Assembly (NCBI GenBank): GCA_964023275.1 | Contig: OZ029917.1 | Span: 19,458,488-19,522,487 of the forward strand | Direction: 5' to 3' | DNA: 64,000 bases | Origin: Norana najaformis | Taxonomy: Eukaryota; Annelida; Clitellata; Crassiclitellata; Hormogastridae | Shown here: one piece after another, positions 11,870 through 24,289 of the stretch | Layout of the letters: each line of letters starts with the position of its first letter | How positions within the stretch are numbered: the first letter of the stretch is position 1 | Made by a program: the position numbers and the translations under genes | The notes under the pieces: generated by a model | What the model saw: the letters and a program-made list of their open reading frames with translations, nothing else | What the model was told of the DNA's origin: nothing | Databases searched by the model: none

Positions 11870-12242
11870 GGGCTGCGCTATTCGAGTAATCGGTTACTCC
11901 AATACTCGGCTAGTAGCTTAACGAGTATTCGCAAGTTTTCTTTCAGCTATTAACAGTGACTTAACTTATGAGTCTATGATGAACCATAGATTATTGGTTT
12001 TGCCACCGATAAATAATAGATTCTATTAGATTGATCAGAAAGCGATGAAAGAAAGAAACGATCGGTTGAGGTGAGTATTGATTAAACTTTAAAAAACTGG
12101 CCACACACTCATAGTATTTACACTAATTATAAGTTTGCATTTAAAAAATAAGCAAACTGTCACTTTTTATTTCCTAACGAGTACTCGAATATGAAAACGT
12201 TACTCGACTCCATTTTGGAGTCGAATACTCAGCGCAGTCCTA
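11870..12242. mobile_element. Candidate MITE with tagggctgcgct-type ends
   Basis: Left end tagggctgcgctattcgag; right end inverted taggactgcgctgagtattc. The interior is rich in inverted gagtaatcg/cgagtactcg motifs. No coding sequence and no convincing target duplication. Confidence 0.4.
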
Positions 12243-12729
12243 CTTCTTTTCAGTCAACAATAGTAGAGGTCTGAATAATGAATGGTTCAGTTACTAATCA
12301 ACAAGCGATTAGAGTCTCGACAGCAGTCTTCTACAGTTAAGACCCAGTTGGTACTTATAGCACAGGACTGAAATAGATTCCACTATGTAGGTCGTTAAAT
12401 TTTTATCTGCAATTGAATTGTTCGTCGGTTGTGGAGTAGGCATCATAAGGTAAATGTTCAAGTTTAAAAAACTAAGTTTGAAAGATGGAGGAGTTATATT
12501 TTGGCGGCAGAAGTGCAGCAATAGAGTCAAAAGAAATACAAGTAACTTACAGAAACCATTGTGATGCGGTGTGAATCTCCAAGCCCGTTCACCTTGTTCT
12601 TATTTACAACATGTAGGCCTATAGACACCTGACGTTTTTGTGTTTGGTGTAATCCTATAGAGACTTCGAGGAATACCACTCAGACGTTCTTCCGTAGGTT
12701 TATGCAGACATAGATCTTCGCACCGCAGG

Positions 12730-12810
12730 ATGGCGAACGAATCCATTGAGTGGCCAGACATTCTGGTTATTGTCCTATATTTTGTCATCGTTCTGGGTGT
12801 TGCACTCTGG
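12730..12810 (+). CDS. SLC5 transporter exon 1
   Basis: 27 codons from ATG, covering the N-terminus and first hydrophobic segment ([19 protein letters not shown]). Donor GTGAGT, phase 0. A 3-codon ATG-TAG mini-ORF lies just upstream at 12702-12713 and would sit in the 5' leader. Confidence 0.88.
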
Positions 12811-15482
12811 GTGAGTTGGTTGCGTCTGATTTAATAAAAGCCTACCTTCAATCCATAGGCAGGCTTTCAATACACTTTATAGAACAGCGATAATTATATG
12901 AATGAAACTTTATTGATTCCAAAAGAATATAACTATCTTTATAAAATTATCTATAAAAATATCTAATTTCATTAATTTTATTCAGGAAATTTGTATAGCG
13001 CCTCTTCAGACTATCTACTTTCCTGTTCCAAAATGTTAAAGTTGCCTTATAGAACAGTAATTATAACCTCAGATTCAGATGAACTGACATTGCGCGTTCT
13101 ACAAGTGCTTTAAATAAATAAATAATAAATAAATAAATAAAAAATAAAAGTAAATATTAACTTGTACACGCCTGGCACAAACCAATGTCCCACCAAAACC
13201 AGGCCAAAGTGATGCATAAAGGTAAACTAATATAAGCTAATGGTCACAAACTGTTCGGGGTACAAAGAATAAGCCTTAGAAGCTACGTGTATAGCCTACG
13301 TACAGCAATATTGCGGTCATCTGGTTTTATTTTATTTTTCAACAAAAATGACCAACTGACAAATAAGTAATCAAAATATATTTATTTTATGGAAATATCT
13401 TATATTCCATACTGTTTTTCTCTTTACAGCGTTCTTTACTGTTTGCGCTCCTAGGATTATACCATGTTTTCTAATAGTCCTCCTTCGTTTTCCAGGCTTC
13501 TTGCACGGCAAAGAAAAGCAATGCATCGGGATACTTTTTGGCTGGAAGAAGCATGCATTGGATTCCCGTAAGTATCACTTGATCGTAAGTTTTACTCCAT
13601 TCCCTTGTTCTCGAATTTTTGTGAGTTTCAGTAAGGTTTGCACGAATCTCATAAGTTTTACTCGATTGTCGTAAATTGTAGTCGATGTTCGCAGTTGTAA
13701 CTGGATTGTATTTTTACAAATTCCACTAAATATTGCTGGATTGAGTGCTGCAGGATTTAGGTAATTGTCCTACCCTACAGTTTCCATGAATGTGATGTCG
13801 TTATAAACCATTGCTGTGTGGTTTTATGAGCAGATCGGCGCGTCAACGTTCTCGACAAACGTCGGGGCTCCGATGTTCCTCGGTCTGGCTGGGTCAGCTG
13901 CCGCATCAGGAGTGTCAGTCACGATGTTTGAGTGGCACGTAAGTATACAACCAACTCGCGTTCAGGTTCTAAGCGTAGAACTTCGAAGGCGCCGATATCC
14001 AGTTCACAGTTAAAGCATAACAAAATACACGTAGTAGCGAATAATTATATTTGAAAGACCAAGGCACATTGTCTTTACTGTCATATCAAGCATTACCTGG
14101 CCCTGAAAAATCATGTTGACCAATGACAGCAATGACTGGGATACAGCTTCTCCTTGAAACTCAGAGTTATTTTGAAATAATTCACCATAAATTAGTTTAG
14201 CTGTGCACATTAAATGAATAGCATCTGCATCAGCATTCTTGGCTTGCTCCCAACAGTCTCCTTGTAAGTCAGTAAAACTTCTTTAACATGATTAAAAATG
14301 GTCAGACCTGGTAAATTGTATAGTAATCTTGCTTTGGAAAGGGTTGCATGTGGGGATCAGGTGATATGCAGTTGAGTCAAGAAATATAGATGTCAGTTAC
14401 TTCAACAGGCTTAAACACTGGAGTACTTGCATTGCCAGCTCAAACATCTTCAACATAAGAAATTACTTCTGCAAAAACAATAGGTTTCACTTGCATGCTA
14501 TACTGAGTTTTCATTTCGGCAACCCCATGTGATGTTTCCACATGTGATGATTTGCAATATAGATCTAGCAAACAAGTGAGGTGATATTTTGCTTCACTTG
14601 CATCCATGTCACCATTACTCATCTTAGCAAGCAGCACATGATCGACCCACTGCCAACAAAACAGGCGACCTGGGACGGACCTGTGATTGAATTGGATAGG
14701 ACGGCGGTTTGGGCAAGTGCCGAAAAACCGACTGATCGAGCACCTTTGGCCGCAGTCAGTTACCCCCACTCTGGCGATTGGCTGACCGCCCTTTCCATAT
14801 CATCATGCGGTCTCTGCTTAAACAACGAGGTGAGATACGAGTGGCAGTTGGCCTCCGTTTGGGCCTTAACCTTTGCAGCCCACATCAATGTCGCTGCGGT
14901 GATTTGGTTGGCCCTGATCCCTTCGTCATTTTGCCATCAGTGATATAGCCTGGCGAGCTTTACAGAAAGCTGATGTCCCCAGTACTAAGGAACCAACAGG
15001 CTTTTTCCGCTCTGATTGCAAGAGACCAGATGGGGCTACAATGGTTCCATGGGTGGCTGGGAAATATCTTGCCTGGGATTCCATAGTTGTGCACACCTAT
15101 GCGGCATCTTACATAGCCCACACAGCAAATTCACAGGGTCAGCGACAGAACAGGCTGTCATTGGAAAAACCGAAAAATATCTAGGGCTGCCATCGACACA
15201 TCTTTTTCTGCCCATCGCATTCGAAACACTAGCCCGAATTAATTCTGCAGGGGTCGAATTCATCCGCGAGGTTGGCCGTCGTCTTTCGACCACCTCAGGA
15301 GAATCACGTGAGATTGCCTTTCTTTTTCAGCGCCTCTCCATCTGTATTCAGCGCTATAATGCCATCGCTTTCCGGGGCTCGTTTCCTGATGTTGCTGAGG
15401 ACGAGGCCTGATTTCCCAGACACCCCTTAACAGCTCCTTGAGTAATTTTTCAGTTCCTGAGGGATTATACTTACCTCGGGTA

Positions 15483-15538
<56 letters not shown>

Positions 15539-18500
15539 GAGGATTTTAGAGCGCTGTAATACGGCCGAGGCCGATTATAGGGCACATTGCATAAGTTTGT
15601 AAAAGTACAGTTATTCGCTGACTGCAACCACATGCGGTCCCTTATAAAGTTCAGAAGTGCAGAGGTTTAAATAAATGCCGAATGCAGTAAATAGCAGTGA
15701 TGTAGTTCTCTAGTCCGGCCAAGGACTCGAGTCCGATTCGAGTCGTTTTTGTGGACTCGGACTCGGACTCGGACTGTCATGACTCGGACTGTCATGACTC
15801 GGACTTGGACTCGGACTCGAAGCCCTTGGACTCGAATTTGACTCGCTAACTCGGTTTCCGAGTCACGATTTTGATCTCGTGACAGGAATAAGACTTGTAG
15901 GCTTGCTTACTTGCGCATCCTGAATAGATGATTCTTATAAACAAACAAAACTTTATCTTTAAAAAACTTTTTAAAAATAAAAAAATTAAACAATTAAAAG
16001 AAATAAATGAATAAAAAATAAATAAAAATAAAAACTTTATCAAATTTAGTGTTTTTAAAGTGTAATTTGGACAAAGTACAATGACAATTCTTCCTGCGTA
16101 AATAGTGCTTTTATTCTTTCAATGCATGTTTCATTGTATTTTGATGTTGATGGACTTGGACTCGACTGGGACTCGATTTTTAATGACTCGACTCGGACTC
16201 TCACTCGAGTGCTGGACGACTTGGACTCGACTCGGACTCGATTTTTAGTGACTCGACTCGGACTCTGACTCGAGTGCTGGACGACTTGGACTCGACTCGG
16301 ACTCGATTTTTAATGACTCGACTCGGACTCTGACTCGAGTGCTGGACGACTTGGACTCGACTCGGACTCGATTTTTAGTGACTCGACTCGGACTCTGACT
16401 CGAGTGCTGGACGACTTGGACTCGACTCGGACTCGATTTTTAATGACTCGACTCGGACTCTGACTCGAGTGCTGGACGACTTGGACTCGACTCGGACTCG
16501 ATTTTTAATGACTCGACTCGGACTCTGACTCGAGTGCTGGGCGACTTGGACTCGACTCAGACTCGATTTTTAATGACTCGACTCGGACTCTGACTCGAGT
16601 GCTGGACGACTTGGACTCGACTCGGACTCGATTTTTAATGACTCGACTCGGACTCTGACTCGAGTGCTGGACGACTTGGACTCGACTCGGACTCGATTTT
16701 TAGTGACTCGACTCGGACTCTGACTCGAGTGCTGGACGACTTGGACTCGACTCGGACTCGATTTTTAATGACTCGACTCGGACTCTCACTCGAGTGCTGG
16801 ACGACTTGGACTCGACTCGGACTCGATTTTTAGTGACTCGACTCTGACTCTGACTCGAGTGCTGGACGACTTGGACTCGACTCGGACTCGATTTTTAATG
16901 ACTCGACTCGGACTCTGACTCGAGTGCTGGACGACTTGGACTCGACTCGGACTCAATTTTTAATGACTCGACTCGGACTCTGACTCGAGTGCTGGACGAC
17001 TTGGACTCGACTCAGACTGGAACACCTCTGGACTCGGACTCGGCTTAGGTAGACTCGACTGCGTCACTGGTAAATAGTTTGTATAGCTTAGCTGAGAAAC
17101 ATTAGTGTATGCATGTGTCATTTTGTTGCAGGCAATGTGGATGTTGCTGCTGCTTGGCTGGGTTTTTCTTCCAGTCTACATTTCTTCTGGTGTAAGTTGA
17201 CACGGGAACGTACTTCTTACAAAGGCAGAAAGTATCCCATGGATTAGGCCTAACAATTGTCATTATTAATCAACTGTTATGCACAACCGAATAAATGAGT
17301 AAATTTAATAAAAATTATTGCGACTTGAACAACAAACAAATCAACATTTAGGCTACTGCGTTCAACAGCAAATCTTGATATGCTCGGTTGCAGAGCACAT
17401 ATTGTAATTGTAATTGTAATTACGACAATTTATATAGCATCGTTAGTAGCATGCTACTTCTAGGGTGCTTTACAAAGTCAAAAGTCAGCTCAAGGACTAG
17501 GAGTTATGAAGCAAATAGAATTTTAACTTATTTTTAAAGAGGTTGACACTTTTGGACTCCTGAATGGATGCCGGAAGGCTGTTCCAGGCACGCGGACCAG
17601 CGACCTGAAAGGCCCAATCACCCATTCTAGTCTTAGTTGCTGGTACAAAGTCATTGGCGGATTTTGATGATCGCAGTCGCAGTCAATACATATAGCGCCT
17701 TTTAGCTCCATGCTACCGTCATTCATGCCACAGGCTATCTGAAGTTTACGCGACTCAGTCCGTCGTTCAACCGAAGGTTATCCACCGCCGGCCTTTCCTC
17801 CTACGGAATGCAGGATGCCACAATTGGAGCCTATCTCCATTGCAGACCTGCGTCGGTTGCTGGTGACGTCGCCGTGGAAGTCGCGTGAACTGGATCCGCT
17901 GCAACCGTTTCTTATTGAGGACTTTGTGGATGAACTTTTGCCATGTTGTGTAATAGGGCTTTGGGTGAGGGTCGCTTCCCACTTCTCAGAAACACTTTAC
18001 TGTTTTGTCGTCTCTTAAGCGTCATTGTCTTGATGTCAATGACATGGCCAATTATCGACCTATTTAATTACAGATTGCATACATCTATTCACACGTTAAT
18101 TAATTAATTAGTTCGTTAGTTCACTCATTCATTCGTTCATTCATACATGGATCTTGTTATATTTGCTTATGTTTATATGTGTACAATTTGTATATACGTG
18201 TATATTATAGTGTTTCACGATGCCTCAATATCTGAAGCTTCGTTATGGAGGCAGGCGTATTCGCACCTGGCTGGCCATACTCTACATGATCCTTACCGTC
18301 ATCTCCCAGGTGTCGGTAAGTGACTCGTTGTTTCAGTCACTGTCAATCAGGAGGGGAGACACACATAAGGCGAAGCAGCATCGCTAGCATAAGGTATATA
18401 GCATTACCTGCAGTGGAGAGCCTCTTTACAAATAGGTCACAGAAATATCTAATCTAATGACTTCTATAGCGCCGTTATCATAATGCCCAAGGCATCAGTC

Positions 18501-21500
18501 GATGGTCGCTTCAAGTCAAAATCGCAATCCAAAATCATGAACCGTTGGAAAAGCCGAGTCGAAATCCGATAGCTCAGAGAAACCAGAAGCTAGCCTGCGG
18601 TGGATAAGCAAGTTGAAACAGGTGAGTTTAAAGTATAGAATTAAAATTAAAATAGATAATGAAATTTTTTAAAATATAGACTAAGTTGCCGTAATTTAGA
18701 GATATTTTTATATCGGCTGCGTTCAGCAGGAGGAATCTTTGAAGCTGTAGAGACTTCTTTGGCAAACTGCACTTGCTTTTCTTCATGAAAGAGTGTTCTT
18801 TAGATTAGACAGAACAGTTGCAGATACTCATCTGTCCGATTTGTGACAACAGAGTAATATGTTAAAATATTAGTCTACATATCTGATTAATTATTGGCCC
18901 ACACTAAAGGAAGAGTCGCTTCCCTAACAATTCTGGGAAATTGCAAGAATTGTAAAGAAATATAGGCCGATGTCCATCTGCTACTTTAGATTGTCATATT
19001 CAAGGAGTTTTCTTCTACAAATCCGCCACTGTCTGCAGGAAAGACAAATTTCCAGAGGGAATTAATGCACCAGTAAGGAATGTGCGGGGAAAGTTGTGGA
19101 AAATGATAGAAACCAACTAACTTCAGTCTATCTTGATTGAGTGACATTATCTTGCTTGTTTCTTCCTCGAGGGTGTCTAATTTCTCTGTATATAGACTGG
19201 AAGTCAAACTAGCACGAGTTCCATTTGAACTACATTTTTCGACGATTCATCTTCTGAATTTGTCCCTTTAGTCAATATTCTTTGTAATTCTTTCCAGATA
19301 TTTAAGTTTTCTTGTCAGAGTCCATGCAGTAATACTGTATTTCATCGTATAGTTTTCTTCCTGTCTGTCTGAATATCTGTCCATATCTCTTTTTTTTCTC
19401 TCTCACACACACATTAGACTCGTTTATTTGTTTCGAATTTAGGGTCAAATCTACGCTGGCATTGTTTTCGTGCAGCAGATCTTCAAGTGGAACATTTACA
19501 TCTCGATAATTGCTATACTTGCTATAACTGGCGTTTTTACTATCATCGGTGAGTAGGCCTACTTCAGTAGAGGACATACAGACAGACGCAAACACTGACA
19601 CAAACACACTGAGACACATCGAGAACTTCAGAGAGACAGACACGCAAACAAGAATTTGCAGAATATAAGTCTGACATCAAAGCAATCTAGCAACTAATTG
19701 GCAATGAATTTGCGATTTTTTACTAAGCGACGAAATATTAAGGTTAAACAGTCGACAACACCCCACCAAATCTGCTCTTACAAACCAACACCTGGCCAAA
19801 CATACCTAAGCTTTACAAATGTAGACCAATACAGATAAGCCAACTTGTAGTTTAAATTGTCCATGAAGAGACAATGCTAGAGAGGGTGGACTGTTAAGGT
19901 CAAACGTTGAGCCTGTTAAGGTCTGTTATAGATCCTTGTTTGGTCTTAAACGCGATAGGCTAAAGATTCGTACAACAGAGAGGTCGAAAATCTCTTCGCT
20001 AGCACAGATTCAAAATTGCTTCTAGCCTTCAGTTGTCATTAGTAGGCCTAATAATCGTGCGTGGGGCTTAGGCCTACATAAAGCATTGTCGAACTGTTCC
20101 TAACCTTCTTTATGAGCGCCTCCTTAAATACAAACACGCGAGTAGACCTATATATTGGTCCAATATCTGAACAGATTCAACCTAGGCTGGAGATAAATTG
20201 AAATTTGTAAGCCAAATTTCTGTCACATTTTAATCTGTTATTAAACAAATCAGTCAATTTCAGCTGATTTCCCGAGGTTGTATACGCACGAACGATACTT
20301 AATTAATCCTCTTCTACTGAGCCATCCGTTTAAGACTGACTTTAAATCTGCGTGTCATAGGCACCTAATCCCAGCATGATCAGCAACAACTGCTGATAAT
20401 TATCATTCTATAAACCACCGACAGGTTCAGCATCTGTTTTCCTCATATCCTGTCACATCGATGATGACAGGCGAAGCAAAGGGCTGGCTACTTGACTGTC
20501 AAGAGGCTTGCCGAGGCCAAGAAAATGGCGTCAGTCACACTTAAGATTGATAGAGACAAGTGTACAAGGACTGTTTCGCTGTTATCTTTTCGCCGTGTAC
20601 GGAGAAGCATAATTATTTCTTGGATAGCTAAACTTCAAATGTACGTAGGCCTACGTGTATTTGTAGTCTCCTCTAATCTATTCCTGTCCACTTTGGCTGG
20701 CTAAGAGTTCTTATCCGTTCTTGTCTTTACATGTCAGTTGTCTTTATCATGACTATAATTGTGTTGTTTAACAGGGGGACTGACGGCCGTCATTTGGACG
20801 GACACCATTCAAACTCTTATACTACTTGGAGGAGCAACTACAGTCGCAGTTTTTGGTAAATTATACACGTGCATATGTATGCATACATGACTATAGTATG
20901 CACAGAATAGGCCTATTGTCACTAGACACGTAGTGTGTAATGTATAATTCTTTATTTCGCACTAAGCAGACTGAAAACTGCAACCACAAACACAAACACT
21001 CAACAAAATTACAAAAAAGAAATGAAAACTTAAACCATCTCCCCACTGGACAAACTGAAGACGTATGTTCTGATCATATGTAATCTAAATAGTGCAGGCT
21101 ACATTTTGTCCCTGACAGACACACCAAGTCTGTTGGCTAAAGAAATATACTCATTCCCATAGCTATACACCAAAGTAAGCAAGTTTGAAGAGCGAGGTTA
21201 CATGAAGTTAATATAACTTTAAGAAATTTTAACATGACAACATATCTTAGAGACTTGAAGTTCCTACTGCCTAAATCTGCAATAAAAACTCTTACTGACT
21301 CCCACAAATGAAATTCAAACACTACAGTAGACTTACATGTTGTTCCAACACACATTAAGATTAATCAGTTGAATATGAGTAAACCATGATGCAAATAGAG
21401 CTGTATTGCACGATTGATTAGAGACCATAAAACTGCTGAAAATGCTGCATTATTATTTTCGATAAACCATGAGAGCTGCTAAAAATATTTACCAGCAGCA

Positions 21501-24223
21501 TAGAAATTGCGATTATGCGATCCATATCGCACCTTAGCTTATTACCAGCACAGAAAAATAATGCCCAGGTAGTCGTTTAATTGGTCCATGACACCTTTCT
21601 CTTTAGCATAAAAACATATCAGGCAGACAGGCCCTACATCGTGGCCCAATCAGTAGGCACCAGGATTTCGCACAATGAATATTTAATGTTTAGGCATAAT
21701 TGACTGCTAACAAATCCGTTCATTCATCAAATAGGGCCTAAAGACCAACTACTGATGCCGACAGCTGGATGATATCATCAGCATACATTATACAGCTAAT
21801 GCAAGACTTGTTTATGCAACAGCCTAAAGGCTAAATCTGCTTCTCTAGTATCAACAATGAATTTATTTACAAAGAGTTGAAACGTGGTGTGCTGGGCACA
21901 GTCGAAATGTTTGAATTTTTGTCCGACATATGGAAAGCCAAGTTAACATTTGATATTGATTCTTTGTATGTAGGCCTATGTATGTATGTTGTATGTATCG
22001 TGATATTTTCTTTTTTTATATCGTTATATCTTTATATCTTCTTTATATCTGAACTTGAGCTAGCATAAATGGAGTTCTTGATAAAAGGAATTCAACGAAA
22101 ATCGTGCTTTGACGAGGAATGAACAGACACACCAAGAAGATATTTAAAGATTAAAAAATTAACCTACTTTATCAGTAGAGTAATTTCAAACATAGGTTTT
22201 TTATACATAAGTATAGGCGACTTTTATCATGTCGCCTATAATTATGTATAAAATTTCCCTTTTTATCGACTACTCGGTTGTCTTACGCTGTTTTAATGTC
22301 TCTTCTGAAATCGGAATTGTTCTACTGTGAACACGGAAGATAAGAGAGAAGAGTTTGAGTGGCAGGGTCAAAGCGCAACGTCGACAACGTGGAGTATAAC
22401 AATCATCGATATCAAACAATAATAACCGACATAAAACCCTTTGTCATCAGCTAATTATTAACCGTTCGCGGCAACAGTCGCGGCGGTATAATTTTCACCT
22501 TATCTTAGTTGTTTTGATTTTTTTAAGGTAGCATAGGTTTTGGCCAGAAGGTTGGGTTTTTCGGCGTTGGTCTCTGCCTGAATGTTTGTGAGTGTAGGGC
22601 TGGGAGAGGCCGCCGAGTTGTGATGCCGTTTCTTACGATGTCATTAAGGTGCCTTATTTAGTTTGATCAGTAAGAATGACAAAGTAATTTTGCCAAGATG
22701 CCCTTGCTGTCTCTTCTGTAGTTCTTTTTCTTATATTCTGTTTTATCGTTAAGGTATTTTGCTCGTTTCGTTGTGCTTTTGATCTTGTTTCGCTTATAAA
22801 TTATCATAAATTGTCTTTCTTATGAGGGGCCTACATTTTCTTGGCGAAGGTTCCTTGGTTTTGTTAAGGAATTATTGATGAGTTGGTTGGGCCTTACTAT
22901 GTTATTCACCTTACCATAAACAATGGTTTTCTCGTACGCGGCTTTAGTAAACCCCTTAAAGAGTTTACAGTACACCTTTTCTAACCCGAACTGCCTCTCA
23001 GTTTCCATAATTTCATCCGCTCTGGTAATCGTAGCCAGATGGGTGGATCTGGGTCCAAGGTTAGTATCCTGGACCGTATGGCAGGAATATGTCGATAAGT
23101 ACCCGCGACATGACCTTCCTCACCTTTGAAGTGCTTCTGCTCACTTAAAAACCCTTTGATTTGAATGTGGTATTGTGTTATTAGGTTCTCTGAAATGGCG
23201 ATATATAAATTTGCTATTACTATTACACGTAAATTCTCGTGTTATCCAAAATTTCCACGAAGGTAAACGGCGGTAGAGGGTTGAGCTCACACGACTTTAT
23301 CTTCAACGACCATATGTGTATATATGTTTCTATGTATATATATGTGTGTGTGTTTGTATATATATATATATGTATGTATGTATATATATATATATATATA
23401 TGTTTGTATGTATATGATAACAGCGTTGATCAACGTGAATGGCTTCGAAGGCATGAGCAATCAGTATTTGGACGCTGCTGCCAACTACACATATCGGGAT
23501 GTTGGTCTCTATGGCAACAGGACGTGTGGCTTTCCCCCGGACGACTCTTTCCACATCTTCCGCTCCGCTGACAGCACCTCGTATCCATGGCCTGGAATGG
23601 TCTTCGGTCTTACCGTCCTTGCACTGAACGCTTGGTGCACCGATCAGGTGATTCAACAATCTTCAACTCTATCAGTCGCTCCAACAAATTTTGTTCTACA
23701 TCTTTAAATATTCACCATTTATAATGTAATGCAAAAAAACATTTCTATAATAATAAGTCCATCCATGGAGGGAGCTTTAAAAGTTTAGATATCGCCCTAA
23801 CCGGATTCTCCGGTTACAGTGCAATGCTATGATGTTCATGATCAAATGTCCTCTTGTTATTCACCGGGACGGATCGGTTGTCGCTAGAACTTGGTCAGCA
23901 TTAGTTCGAGTGATTGTTTTTATCCGACCGTGACCTTTTCATGTCAAGTCCTGGCCTTGTGCAAATCAGCTCCTTTCATGTACGGGTTGCCCTCAGAATC
24001 AGGCCTTATATGCCTAGCCTGTCTTGGTTTTCTGATGGCTATCTCAATAGTTTTAGAAATTTTGCAACTTTTCACTGGCGTGCAAAAATACCAAATTTAC
24101 AGCGGAACTAGGACGTAAGCTCCTAAAACGCCCAGTTACCAAAACATCGTTCACATAGTGGATTATCGAAGAGATTGCATTTTCAAATCCTCTCACATTT
24201 TTAAATAGAAATTTTGCATGTCA

Positions 24224-24289
<66 letters not shown>

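Noticed and set aside
16153-17030. CRISPR-like array
   Set aside because: 65-bp units are contiguous and near identical throughout; this is a minisatellite within a hAT-like element.
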